DNA from: Sphingobium ummariense RL-3
GTDB taxonomy: Bacteria; Pseudomonadota; Alphaproteobacteria; Sphingomonadales; Sphingomonadaceae
Length of the DNA stretch: 64,000 nucleotides
Assembly (NCBI RefSeq): GCF_000447205.1
Contig: NZ_AUWY01000047.1
Span: forward strand, 81,001 to 145,000
Reading direction: 5' to 3'
Shown: positions 18,135-26,285 of the stretch, piece by piece
Numbering within the stretch: the first letter of the stretch is position 1
Layout of the letters: each line of letters starts with the position of its first letter
The notes under the pieces: model-generated
Told to the model about the DNA's origin: nothing
The model's database searches: none
What the model saw: only the letters and a program-made list of their open reading frames with translations
Program-made: the position numbers and the translations under genes

Positions 18135-19358
18135 TCAGGCGCGTCGGAAGTTGGGCTTCAGAACCCTTGCGCCATCGCGCATCTCGTCGAGCTGATCCGA
18201 CCAGTACTGCATCATCCGCACGCGCTCGTCCCAATATTCGCCGCGCGTGTAGGCTCGCCGGATGGCGTTGGTCTCCATATGGGCGAGTTGGCGCTCGATG
18301 GCGTCGGGATTGAATTTGCCCGTTTCGTTGAGCAGCGTCGCCGCCATCGCCCGGAAGCCGTGCGCCGTCATCTCCTCCGGGCCGAACCCTAGCGCGCGAA
18401 GGGCAGCGTTGACCGTGTTCTCCGACATCGGGCGACGCGGCGAGCGGAAGGAGGGAAAGCAATATCGTCCTGTGCCCGTCAGCTCCCAGAGCTGCTCGAA
18501 AAGCGCAGTCACCTGCGTGGATAGCGGCACGCGGTGCGGCCGTCGCATCTTCATCTTCTGCTCGGGGATGTTCCAGACCGAGCGGTCGAAGTCGAATTCG
18601 CTCCACTCGGCCTGTCGCAGTTCGCCCGGGCGGACGAAGAGATGGGCCGACAGCCTGAGCCCGAACAGGGTGATGGCATGACCGGTATAGCCCTCGATCG
18701 CGCGCATGAGTTCACCGGCGCCCTTGGGTGTCGTGATGGCGGCGAGATGCTTGGCCTTGGGTACGGTGAGCGCGCCGCGCAGATCACGCGCCGGATCGGT
18801 TTCGGCCCGCGTGGTTGCGATGGCGTAGCGGAACACGCGGCTGAGAACGCTGCGCATGCGCAGCGCGCTTTCATATCGGCCGGTTGCCTCGATCGAACGG
18901 AGCATGGCAAGCACTTCCTGGGCGGTGATCTTGGCGACCGGGCGGTTGCCGATCCTGGGATAGGCCTTGTCGAGCAACCAGCGGATCTTGCTGAGGGTGA
19001 TCTCTGCCATCCCTTCGCGTTCCTGCTTGGCAACCCATTCCTCAGCGACGAGCCTGAAGCTGTTTTCCTCGGACAGCATCGCGCGGGCTTCGGCAAGCTT
19101 CGCTTCGTGCGAAGGATCGAGGTCAGCGGCGATCAACTTGCGGGCTTCGTCGCGCCGCTCGCGCGCATCGGCGAGGCCGACGTCGGGCCACGCGCCGAAA
19201 GAGAGCGTGTGCTGCTTGCCGGGATAGGCGTAGTTGAGACGCCAGAGCTTGCGGCCGTTCGGCTTGACGAGGAGATAGAGGCCGGCGCCGTCGGTGAGCT
19301 TGTATTCGCGTTCCCTCGGCCTGGCGCTCGTGACAGTGGTCGCGAAGAGTTTTCCCAT
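18135..19358 (-). CDS. P4-type tyrosine integrase (left copy)
   Basis: A 407-residue tyrosine recombinase with an Arm-type DNA-binding domain at the N-terminus ('YKLTDGAGLYLLVKPNGRKL') and a complete catalytic set: Arg in 'RPGELRQAEWSEFDF', His-x-x-Arg in 'TAHGFRAMAATLLNE', His in 'LAHMETNAIRRAY' and the following Tyr. The start 'MGKLFATTVTS' at 19358 is preferred over upstream ATGs. It closely resembles the integrase at 34861-36090 and points the same way, as expected for two related islands at one site. It looks intact. Its own element should extend to the left of 19520. Confidence 0.9.
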   Translation of the reverse strand: MGKLFATTVTSARPREREYKLTDGAGLYLLVKPNGRKLWRLNYAYPGKQHTLSFGAWPDVGLADARERRDEARKLIAADLDPSHEAKLAEARAMLSEENSFRLVAEEWVAKQEREGMAEITLSKIRWLLDKAYPRIGNRPVAKITAQEVLAMLRSIEATGRYESALRMRSVLSRVFRYAIATTRAETDPARDLRGALTVPKAKHLAAITTPKGAGELMRAIEGYTGHAITLFGLRLSAHLFVRPGELRQAEWSEFDFDRSVWNIPEQKMKMRRPHRVPLSTQVTALFEQLWELTGTGRYCFPSFRSPRRPMSENTVNAALRALGFGPEEMTAHGFRAMAATLLNETGKFNPDAIERQLAHMETNAIRRAYTRGEYWDERVRMMQYWSDQLDEMRDGARVLKPNFRRA

Positions 19359-19419
19359 GGTATCGGCCCGTCCATAAGGGGCCTTCGATACCATGCAGGA
19401 TACCATATTTGTTCCCGAT

Positions 19420-19560
19420 TGGTGCCGGATCAGCCCGGATTTGACCGGACGACCTTAGCACAAAAAACGTCTGAAATCAGCCACTTTCGGGACGTCCCCG
19501 GACGCTGCCGGAAGAACAAATGGTGCAGAAGAGCTTGATCGCTGGGCAGCTAAGCAATTG
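19420..19560. other. Putative attachment region between tandem islands
   Basis: The sequence upstream of the left integrase resembles that upstream of the right integrase: both have repeated GGACG-type motifs and a 'TGAAA-CAGCC-CTT' stretch about 40-60 bases before a tRNA-end-like sequence. At 19521-19533 this is TGGTGCAGAAGAG; the matching 3' end of tRNA-Leu at 36267-36281 reads TGGTGCCCAGAAGAG, differing only by two bases missing on the left. I read it as a decayed att copy. The remainder of the gap to 19747 shows no gene. Confidence 0.45.
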
Positions 19561-19747
19561 ATTTGGCAATCAAATCTTAGACTTGCGAACTCGCCGAGGG
19601 CAGCATTAGCATGCTTTCAGTTGGTGGAAAAGGCCGGACGGTAATGGACTTGGAGATTTGAGTCCTTGCGTCGAGCTACTCGGCCTGTTCCTGAGGCTAA
19701 CGAGTTGTTCAAGACGACAGTTAGCTGACCGTCTGCGCGGGGGCTCC

Positions 19748-20362
19748 TCAGAAGGGCAGCGGACTGTCGATCTTCACGAGATCATGGGCGATGAGCGGGC
19801 CGCCGGGAGACTGGAACAGGCGGCTGCCATGTTCGACACCACCCAGGTTCAGCCCGAAGAAGCCGAGCTGGTCGATCAGCTTGGCAACCTCGGCCTTTGC
19901 ACCCTCGTCGTCGCCGGCGTAGAACAAGACGCGCCGTCCGCCGTCGACGTCGGGGGCCTTCTCCAAATTCATGAAGAAGTGGTGGTTGAACGCCTTCACC
20001 ACGCGGGCGCCTGGCGCCCATTCCTGAACGATCGCGGTGGAGGCGCGCCCGCCGATATCGATCGGCGGCAGCGGCGGCTTTTGCATGTTGTTGTTGGTGT
20101 CGACGAGGATGCGGCCGTTCCAGTCGAGCCCGGCGAGTGCACCCTGCAGTTTTGGCCAGTTCACTGAGACGAAAACGATGTCCTTGGCCGCCGCTTCCTC
20201 GCGGGTGCCCGCCGTGATCGACGGCCCTGCCTTGGCCACGAGGTCAGCAAGCGTTTCCGGCCCGCGGCTGTTGGCGATCGTCGCCGGAATGCCCTTAGCG
20301 CCGAGACGCTGGGCGATGGCACCGCCAATCATTCCAGTGCCAATGATTCCGATGGTGGGCAT
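19748..20362 (-). CDS. NADPH-dependent F420 reductase-like dinucleotide-binding protein
   Basis: A 204-residue protein with an N-terminal Rossmann fold ('IGIIGTGMIGGAIAQRLG', residues 4-21). It belongs to the F420-dependent NADP reductase-like group, often annotated as NADP oxidoreductase or predicted dinucleotide-binding enzyme; most bacterial members do not use F420 and their substrates are unknown. 'VKAFNHHFFMNLEKAP' and 'FYAGDDEGAKAEV' are typical of the group. It is divergent from an araC-type gene cut by the IS5 element, a pairing seen elsewhere, which suggests that the lost AraC protein regulated it. Confidence 0.8.
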   Translation of the reverse strand: MPTIGIIGTGMIGGAIAQRLGAKGIPATIANSRGPETLADLVAKAGPSITAGTREEAAAKDIVFVSVNWPKLQGALAGLDWNGRILVDTNNNMQKPPLPPIDIGGRASTAIVQEWAPGARVVKAFNHHFFMNLEKAPDVDGGRRVLFYAGDDEGAKAEVAKLIDQLGFFGLNLGGVEHGSRLFQSPGGPLIAHDLVKIDSPLPF

Positions 20363-20436
20363 GTGTGGTCTCCAATTCGTTCACAAGAAGGGGGCAGCCA
20401 GGACCAAGGGCAGGCCCTGGCCGCGGTTGTGGCTAG

Positions 20437-21271
20437 GCTCAGGACTCGTTGATCACAGCCAGAAGAGCACGGTAGCTGCGAGGGCGATGGCGGAGAAGAA
20501 GACGGTTGGGCAGCGGTCGTAGCGGGTTGCCACACGGCGCCAGTCTTTCAGGCGGCCGAACATGATCTCGATGCGGCTGCGGCGTTTGTATCGGCGCTTG
20601 TCGTATTTCACTGGAAAGGAACGGGATTTCCGGCCCGGGATGCAGGGCGTGATGCCCTTTTGCTCGAGCGCGTCCCTGAACCATTCGGCGTCATAGCCCC
20701 GGTCAGCCAGCATCCACTGCGCCTTGGGCAGATCATCGAGCAGGGCTGCCGCGCCGGTGTAATCGCTGATCTGGCCGGCCGTGATGAAGAAGCTCAAGGG
20801 GCGGCCGTTGGCATCGGTGACGGCGTGAAGCTTGGTGTTCATGCCGCCCTTGGTCCGTCCGATCAGGCGGCCGAGATCCCCTTTTTTACCCCAAGGCTGG
20901 AAGCCGTGCGGTGGGCCTTGAGATAGGTCGCATCGATCATGAGGGTCTGCGGTTCGGCTTTCTGGGCGGACAGACCCTCCATCATCCGGCCAAACACGCC
21001 CATCTCGCCCCACCGTTTCCATCGGTTGTAGAGCGTCTTGTGCGGACCGTATTCCCTGGGCGCGTCTCGCCAGCGCAGCCCGTTGCGATTGACGAAGATG
21101 ATCCCGCTCAGCACCCGCCGGTCATCAACCCGAGGCTTGCCGTGACTCTTGGGAAAATACGGCGACAAACGCGCCATCTGCTCGTCCGTCAGCCAATACA
21201 GGTCGCTCATGCTCAGTCTCCTCGCGGAGCCTGAATCACATCGCTCTCAGCCAATCAATGGGTCCTGAGCC
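20437..21271. mobile_element. IS5-family insertion sequence
   Basis: An 835-bp element bounded by imperfect inverted repeats. Both ends begin GGCTCAGGAC when read inward (left from 20437, right from 21271 on the minus strand), and about 17 of 22 outer bases match. A TA dinucleotide directly flanks each end (20435-20436 and 21272-21273), fitting the short TA-type target duplication of the IS427 group. It contains one transposase split by a frameshift and cuts the 5' part of an araC-type gene. Confidence 0.85.
20453..21210 (-). CDS. IS5-family transposase, two frames joined by -1 frameshift
   Basis: The first frame (start 21210, 'MSDLYWLTDEQMARLSPYFP') carries the N-terminal half through 'LMIDATYLKAHRTASSLG' with the first catalytic Asp. 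The second frame carries 'GRTKGGMNTKLHAVTDANG' and 'LADRGYDAEWF' with the second Asp, then 'KRRYKRRSRIEIMFGRLKDW' with the Glu. The frames meet at a slippery A6-G4 run near 20880-20889, where a -1 slip on AAAAAAG gives one protein of about 250 residues. This is the usual expression mode of IS427-group elements, so the transposase is probably functional rather than broken. Confidence 0.85.
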
Positions 21272-21272
21272 T

Positions 21273-21807
21273 ACTGCCTGACCGCATTCATATCCCCACC
21301 TCGGCGGGTAAGGCCACGCGCTTTGGTCGACTGATCGACCTGCTTGTCGAAGAATGCGCCGACGACTATCCCGGCAGGGACATGTTCCTGCAACGGATGC
21401 TGGAAGCGCTCCTTATAGAGGCCTTGCGTTGGCAGGGCGTTGGGACTGATGGAAGTACGGTTGCAGGTTTGCTCAGCGGCATGCGAGACCCGGCGATCGC
21501 CCGGGCGCTTCGGGCTATCCATGCTGACGTGCGCGCTGGCTGGACCGTCGCCGGGCTCGCCGGCATCAGCGGCATGTCACGCTCGGCCTTTTCGGATCGG
21601 TTCGGCGCGCTAATCGGCTGCGCGCCGATCGAGTATCTCGCGCGCTGGCGGATGGCGCTGGCGAAGGAGGCGCTGGCGCGAGGATCCAAGTCGCTGGACC
21701 GGATCGCCGAGGAAATTGGCTATGAATCGGCCAGCGCCTTCAGCACCGCTTTCCGTAAACGACTGGGCTGCCCGCCGGGCAGATTTGCGCGAGAGGCGGC
21801 CGCATAG
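21273..21807 (+). pseudogene. AraC-family regulator, 5' end removed at the IS5 insertion
   Basis: Immediately right of the IS5 end an open frame runs to 21807. It reads through the end of a cupin-type effector domain ('LLVEECADDYPGRDMFLQRM') into a complete AraC DNA-binding domain, with 'WTVAGLAGISGMSRSAFSDR' and 'IAEEIGYESASAFSTAFRKR' as the two helix-turn-helix units. The first 100 or more residues and the start codon are absent, and the left flank of the IS does not contain them, so sequence was lost as well as interrupted. It was probably the regulator of the divergent oxidoreductase at 19748-20362. Confidence 0.8.
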
Positions 21808-21857
21808 ACAGACACGCAATTGAAGCGCAGGCAAGCCCATCGCTGAGGTGCGGCGCA

Positions 21858-21884
21858 TGGCAGGGAAACGCGCTTTCCTGCCCA
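21858..21884 (+). terminator. Hairpin downstream of the araC remnant
   Basis: TGGCAGGGAAA and TTTCCTGCCCA flank a short CGCGC loop and pair except for one bulged base, about 50 bases after the araC stop. No clear T-run follows, so its terminator role is uncertain. Nothing else is recognisable between 21808 and 22016. Confidence 0.35.
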
Positions 21885-22016
21885 TACCCTCTACTGCACT
21901 GATTGCGGTAGCTCAGCGCTAAAGCTGAACAGCCGGCAGGTTTCAGTCGCCGGGATCGGCCGCATGAACGGTGGCTATGTCGGCGGTCGCAGTCAATTGA
22001 GCTCGCCCGAACGGAT

Positions 22017-22991
22017 TCATGCTAGCAGCGGTTCGAACTTGGCAAACTGCTGGGTACTCGGGCAATCGGCGCAGTCGCGAGCCGGCCGCGCGTGCTGATG
22101 CGACTGCAACTGGCGCGGCAAAGCCTGAAGATCCACGATGCTATGAAGGTCCTCAACTGAAACGCCGAAATGCTCGGGCGCGAAGCTACATGGCGCAATG
22201 CGGCCGGCTTCGTCGATAAACAGGAAGGTTTCCGCTACCCTGCAGTCGGCGATGGGCATCGGCCGGCCGGCGACGGTGTCGGCGAGTCGCTCCAGATAGG
22301 CGGCCCCGCCAACCAACATTGTTCCCATCCGGCCGAGTTCGGCCCGCAGCTGCGGCATTTCAGCGGCCAGTTGTGCGACATCGCCGGGGCGCAGGCGATG
22401 GTCGGGATAGAATTCGGGTCGATCGCGCCCGCCCAGCTGATTGAAGCTAATTTCGTCGATGCCCCAGTCGGCAAGTGTGTGGCACAACGTGGCGAAACCG
22501 TCGATGTTATCCCGCATCAGCACGATGTTGGCGCGCACCTTCAGCCCCGCGCCCGCAGCGTCCCGCTCGCTTGTCAGCGCTGGCACGCTCTGCGCGAGCT
22601 TGTCGAACGCGCCGCGCCAGCCGCGCATGGCATCATGGAAGCTGGCCATGCCATCGATGCTGATCGTGACCTCGCGATAGCGCTGCACAAGCTCCGCGCG
22701 CACGCGCGGCGCACCCAGGCGGGTGCCGTTGGTGGTCAGGCTGAGTCCAATGCCCCACCGTGCCGCGCGTTCGTCCAGCTCGGCACGCGGTGCCCAAAAT
22801 AATGGCTCGCCGCCGAGCCAGCTCAACAGCACCGGATGTCCGGTTTCGCTCCGCCACGCCCCGAGCAGGTCGATGAGCCGCGCGACCTGCGCCGGATCCG
22901 CCTCTTCGCGCGGCAGGGTGAGACGTTTGTCGTAGGCGCAGAACGGACACGCCAGATTGCAGTGGTTCGAGACGCGCCACAGGACAATCAT
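22017..22991 (-). CDS. Radical SAM protein with SPASM-like C-terminal cysteines
   Basis: A 324-residue radical SAM enzyme. The [4Fe-4S] motif CxxxCxxC is in 'NHCNLACPFCAYDK' at about residues 9-22, followed by 'SWLGGEPLFW' (the GGE motif) and 'LTTNGT'. The C-terminal quarter has extra cysteines ('IADCRVAETFLFID', 'APCSFAPEHFG', 'RDCADCPSTQQF') like the auxiliary-cluster SPASM or twitch domains of peptide- and protein-modifying members. Its ATG overlaps the stop of the nicotinamidase gene (ATGA), so both are made together. The reaction is not identifiable. No obvious small precursor peptide is adjacent, so a protein target or a small molecule linked to NAD metabolism is possible. Confidence 0.85.
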   Translation of the reverse strand: MIVLWRVSNHCNLACPFCAYDKRLTLPREEADPAQVARLIDLLGAWRSETGHPVLLSWLGGEPLFWAPRAELDERAARWGIGLSLTTNGTRLGAPRVRAELVQRYREVTISIDGMASFHDAMRGWRGAFDKLAQSVPALTSERDAAGAGLKVRANIVLMRDNIDGFATLCHTLADWGIDEISFNQLGGRDRPEFYPDHRLRPGDVAQLAAEMPQLRAELGRMGTMLVGGAAYLERLADTVAGRPMPIADCRVAETFLFIDEAGRIAPCSFAPEHFGVSVEDLHSIVDLQALPRQLQSHQHARPARDCADCPSTQQFAKFEPLLA

Positions 22992-23581
22992 CCCGCCGCC
23001 TCCAGGCGGACCGGTGCGTCCGCAAGGTCATCGGCGATGACCTGTTCGATCGGTCGCGCAATGCCGCGGGTAAGCCCCATCGGCACTTCGACCGCGAATC
23101 CACGCGCGACGAGACCCTCGATTGCCCAGCGTACGCAATAGTCGGCAGCGACGCCGATCACCGTCGCTTCAGTGACGCTCCGCGCCTTCAACTCCGCAAA
23201 GAAAGCGTCCCGCGCAACCTGCTCACCTGTCGCGACCGCCGTAACTGTGAGGTCGGGCTCGGCCCACATGTCGAAGACGCCCTTTTCGAGGAGGTAGACC
23301 GGGATTGCAGGATCGATCGTGCCTGGATCGAGCACATTCTCCCATCCGGGCGTGCCCTTCTCGCAGTGTGGTGGAAACTGTTCGGCCTCGGCCGAACCCG
23401 CATAGATCTCAGACACGTGCGTGTCCGCCGTGAAGAGCACACCAGCCACATCTTCGGTACGCAGACCCGCGAGCCAGGCTTTCATTGGTGGTACGATCGC
23501 CTCTGCTCCAGCCACCGGCAGCGCCCCGTCTGCGGCCACGAAATCCCGCTGCATGTCCACCACAATCGCGAAACCCTTCAT
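22988..23581 (-). CDS. pncA: Nicotinamidase (isochorismatase fold)
   Basis: A 197-residue cysteine hydrolase. The catalytic triad is visible as Asp in 'VVDMQRDFV' (residue 8), Lys in 'LEKGVFDM' and Cys in 'GVAADYCVRWA'; metal-site residues lie in 'DTHVSE' and 'QFPPHCEKGTPG'. It hydrolyses nicotinamide to nicotinate and ammonia, the first step of the Preiss-Handler salvage route. AAGGAG stands 7 bases before the ATG. It is divergent from nrtR and the nicotinate phosphoribosyltransferase operon, which uses its product. The family also includes other amidases, but this context settles the call. Confidence 0.88.
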   Translation of the reverse strand: MKGFAIVVDMQRDFVAADGALPVAGAEAIVPPMKAWLAGLRTEDVAGVLFTADTHVSEIYAGSAEAEQFPPHCEKGTPGWENVLDPGTIDPAIPVYLLEKGVFDMWAEPDLTVTAVATGEQVARDAFFAELKARSVTEATVIGVAADYCVRWAIEGLVARGFAVEVPMGLTRGIARPIEQVIADDLADAPVRLEAAG

Positions 23582-23598
23582 ATGTCATCTCCTTGCAT

Positions 23599-23627
23599 TT
23601 GACATATGCGTATGTCGCACATAAGTA
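23599..23627. promoter_or_regulatory. Divergent promoter region with candidate NrtR operator
   Basis: The 75-base gap between pncA and nrtR contains GACATA (23601-23606) and TATGTC (23611-23616), perfect inverted arms around TGCG. A consensus -35 TTGACA (23599-23604) for the rightward operon overlaps the left arm; its -10 is weak (TAAGTA at 23622). On the other strand TATGTC, 17 bases after TTTACT, could be the pncA -10. A dimeric repressor on this site would silence both directions. That NrtR binds here is inference. Confidence 0.5.
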
Positions 23628-23656
23628 AAGCGCATAACGCATGTAAGGTCGAGTCG

Positions 23657-24391
23657 ATGGACGAAGCTGCCTTTCTCGAAAGCTATGATCCCACCGCATA
23701 CGAACGCCCGTCGGTCGCAGTGGATTTGATCCTGATGAGCGTGGTCGATGGCGCGCCTTCCGTGTTGCTGACGCGACGCGACCAACACCCGTTTGCCGGG
23801 GAATGGGCGTTGCCCGGCGGCTTTGTCGGGATCGGCGAAAGCCTTGATGAAGCAGCACTCCGCATCCTCGCCGCGAAGGCGCGGATGTCGGATGCCTATG
23901 TCGAGCAGCTTTATACGTTCGGGGCGGTCGATCGTGACCCGCGGACGCGGATCATCAGCGTCGCCTATTTCGCGCTCCTTCCGGCAGACCGCTTCGCGGC
24001 TGCGCTGAAATCCGCCCCCGAGCTGGCGCTCGCGGAACTCACCGTACTATGGCCCGGCGAGACAGGCGGCCCTATCGAGGCGCGCATCGGCGACGGCGAT
24101 CCGCTGCAACTCGCTTTTGACCACGGCGCGATGCTCAGCCTCGCGGTGCGTCGCCTGCGCGGCAAGCTCGATTACTCCGGGATCGCCTTCGCGCTCCTGC
24201 CCCAGCGTTTCACGTTGCGCGCCTTGCAGGACATCTACGAAGCCATCCTTGACACCAAGCTCAACAAGCCCGCCTTTCGCCGCCGCATGCTGGATCGCGG
24301 CTGGCTGGAAGCGACGGGCGAGCGCGAGACCGGCGCGTCGTTCCGTCCGGCCGAACTCTATCGCTACCGTAAAGCAGAAGGGGAACAATGA
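23657..24391 (+). CDS. nrtR: NrtR-type regulator of NAD metabolism (Nudix-like domain plus winged helix)
   Basis: A 244-residue fusion of a Nudix-like domain (about residues 10-145) and a C-terminal winged helix ('FTLRALQDIYEAILDTKLNK', 'FRRRMLDRGWLEATG'), the layout of NrtR repressors. The Nudix box 'GFVGIGESLDEAALRILAAK' keeps the first Gly and Glu but lacks the REUxEE glutamates, so hydrolysis is unlikely and the domain should act as a sensor. ADP-ribose and related NAD metabolites are the known effectors of the family. The ATG at 23657 is chosen because the earlier start at 23606 lies inside the operator. Its stop overlaps the next gene (ATGA). Confidence 0.88.
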   Translation: MDEAAFLESYDPTAYERPSVAVDLILMSVVDGAPSVLLTRRDQHPFAGEWALPGGFVGIGESLDEAALRILAAKARMSDAYVEQLYTFGAVDRDPRTRIISVAYFALLPADRFAAALKSAPELALAELTVLWPGETGGPIEARIGDGDPLQLAFDHGAMLSLAVRRLRGKLDYSGIAFALLPQRFTLRALQDIYEAILDTKLNKPAFRRRMLDRGWLEATGERETGASFRPAELYRYRKAEGEQ

Positions 24392-25374
24392 TGGCACATG
24401 TCCGCACTTTCGGCTTCGCTGCCCAGCTTCGCGCCGACGCGAGCAGCCATGTCATTCGCTATCGCAACGGCCGCGCGCGGCAGAGCGGGCGTGGCCTCGT
24501 CTTCTGGTTTCGCCCGGAGACCGCCAGCATTGCCGAGCTACCGATGGACGACCGCGAGATGGCGCTGTTCGTCAAAGGCCGCAGCCAGGATTTCCAGACC
24601 GTGGCGGTGCAGGGCACGCTGACGTGGCGCGTTGCCGATCCCGAGCTGCTCGCGGCGCGCGTGGATTTCACGATAGGCCTGCGCAGCGGTAGCTGGACCG
24701 CTGAGCCCATTCAGCGCATTGAGACCCGTCTTGCCGGCCTGGTCAATCAGGCGGTGCTGCAATATCTCGCACAGGCACCAGTGCAGGCGCTGCTCGATGG
24801 GGGGCCGGACCCCTTGCGCGGCGCGCTGCAGACGGCGCTGGCGCACGATCCGGCGCTGGGCGAGATTGGTCTCGAAGTCGTCGCGATCCGGCTCACCAAC
24901 CTCGCGCCCAGCGCCGAACTGGAACGCGCGCTCCAGACGCCCACCTTCGAGGCGCTCCAGCAAAAGGCGGATCAGGCGACGTTCGAACGTCGGGCGCTCG
25001 CCGTGGAGAAAGAGCGTGCCATCGCCGAGAACGAGCTCGCCAATCGGACCGAACTCGCTCGCCGCGAGCAGCAGCTGATCGCGGAGGAAGCCACAAACGC
25101 CCGCACGCGTGCGGCTGGCCTCGCCGAAGCGCAGCAGGTCGAGGCGGCCGCCGAGGCGGAGCGCATCCGCACGATCGAGGGCGCCAAGGCGGACGCCGAG
25201 CAGGCGCACATCGCGATTTACCGCGATCTGCCGCCTGCGGTTCTGCTCGGCCTCGCGGCGCGCGATCTGGCGGGCAAGTTGGAGACGATCGAACATCTGA
25301 ACGTGACGCCCGATCTGCTGGCCAGCCTCGTCGGCGAGTTCCGCCGCGAAGCGTCTGCGCTTCCGGCCCGGTGA
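24388..25374 (+). CDS. SPFH/band-7 domain protein
   Basis: A 328-residue SPFH protein. The SPFH core covers about residues 20-180 ('GRGLVFWFRPETASIAELPM', 'LTWRVADPELLAARVDF'), followed by a charged Ala/Glu-rich coiled coil at about 190-275 and a helical C-terminus. There is no clear transmembrane segment or signal at the N-terminus, unlike stomatin and flotillin, so it may be cytosolic or peripherally bound. SPFH proteins form ring-shaped oligomers. Translational coupling to nrtR puts it firmly in the NAD-salvage cassette, where its role is unknown. Confidence 0.85.
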   Translation: MMAHVRTFGFAAQLRADASSHVIRYRNGRARQSGRGLVFWFRPETASIAELPMDDREMALFVKGRSQDFQTVAVQGTLTWRVADPELLAARVDFTIGLRSGSWTAEPIQRIETRLAGLVNQAVLQYLAQAPVQALLDGGPDPLRGALQTALAHDPALGEIGLEVVAIRLTNLAPSAELERALQTPTFEALQQKADQATFERRALAVEKERAIAENELANRTELARREQQLIAEEATNARTRAAGLAEAQQVEAAAEAERIRTIEGAKADAEQAHIAIYRDLPPAVLLGLAARDLAGKLETIEHLNVTPDLLASLVGEFRREASALPAR

Positions 25375-25381
25375 AGGCGCG

Positions 25382-26275
25382 ATGCCGACCAACAGTCCCC
25401 GCGCGGTCTTCGTCACTCGGGAGAGCGACTATGAACTGCTGCTTGCGCGCCATGCCACGCGCGAGCAGGCGCGGTTCTTCCTCGAGACGCGCGGCCAGCG
25501 GATCGAGACGCTGGAGGATCGCGACCGCCAGCTGCACGACGCCTTGAAACAGGCGCGACTCGCGGTGCCGGACGACTGGCGGCAGGCGCATGTGCGCCGT
25601 CCCGATCTGGACCGGTTCCTGTTCGGTCCGGAGGACGTGATCGTGCCGGTCGGCCAGGACGGGCTTGTCGCCAACGTCGCTAAATATCTCGCTAGCCAAC
25701 CCGTGCTGGGCGTGAATCCGTCGCCCGACCTCTATGACGGCATCCTGGTCCGCGTGCCCGTACGGCGGCTCGCCGATCTGCTTCGCGCCGCCGCCGCAGA
25801 ACAGGCGCCGATCGAGCGCCGCACGATGGTCGAAGCCCGGCTCGACACCGGAGAGCGCCTGCTCGCGCTCAATGAAGTGTTCGTGGGCCATCGCAGCCAC
25901 CAGTCCGCGCGCTACAGCATCGAGGTCGGCGGAGGCCACGAGGATCATAGCTCGAGCGGTCTGATCGTCGCATCGGGAACCGGCGCCACCGGCTGGGCTC
26001 GTTCGATTATGGAATCGATGGGGACGCACCTGCCGCTGGCGCCCGAGGAGCGCGCCGTCGCCTATTTCGTCCGCGAGCCCTTTCCGAGCATCGCCACTGG
26101 CACCAGCCTGCGTGCAGGCAAACTTGCCGGCGAACCGATCGAGATCACCTCGCGGATGAACGATGGCGGCGTGATCTTTGCGGACGGCATGGAACAAGAC
26201 TTTCTGGTGTTCGACTGGGGCCGCCGCGTATCCGTGGCTCCCGCTGCCCATGCCCTTCAACTCGTCACCGGCTGA
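25382..26275 (+). CDS. NAD-kinase-like protein
   Basis: A 297-residue protein resembling ATP-NAD kinases. The nucleotide-binding GGDG motif appears as '[16 protein letters not shown]' with Gln in place of the second Gly, followed by 'VLGVNPSP'. The second conserved region appears as '[15 protein letters not shown]', corresponding to the Thr-Gly-Ser-Thr-Ala stretch of NAD kinases. The C-terminal beta-rich part ('[20 protein letters not shown]') also fits. It may phosphorylate NAD made by its neighbours or may have changed function; the altered GGDG leaves activity open. Eight bases separate it from the SPFH gene and eleven from pncB. Confidence 0.78.
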   Translation: MPTNSPRAVFVTRESDYELLLARHATREQARFFLETRGQRIETLEDRDRQLHDALKQARLAVPDDWRQAHVRRPDLDRFLFGPEDVIVPVGQDGLVANVAKYLASQPVLGVNPSPDLYDGILVRVPVRRLADLLRAAAAEQAPIERRTMVEARLDTGERLLALNEVFVGHRSHQSARYSIEVGGGHEDHSSSGLIVASGTGATGWARSIMESMGTHLPLAPEERAVAYFVREPFPSIATGTSLRAGKLAGEPIEITSRMNDGGVIFADGMEQDFLVFDWGRRVSVAPAAHALQLVTG

Positions 26276-26285
26276 GGATCGACCA

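Noticed and set aside
19521..19533. Possible truncated tRNA-Leu gene at the left att-like sequence
   Set aside because: Only the first 13 bases match the tRNA 3' end and no anticodon or D-arm follows, so it is at most an att remnant.
20453..21210. IS5 transposase considered as a frameshifted pseudogene
   Set aside because: The break is exactly at an A6G slippery run of the kind used for programmed -1 frameshifting in this IS group, and both ends are intact.
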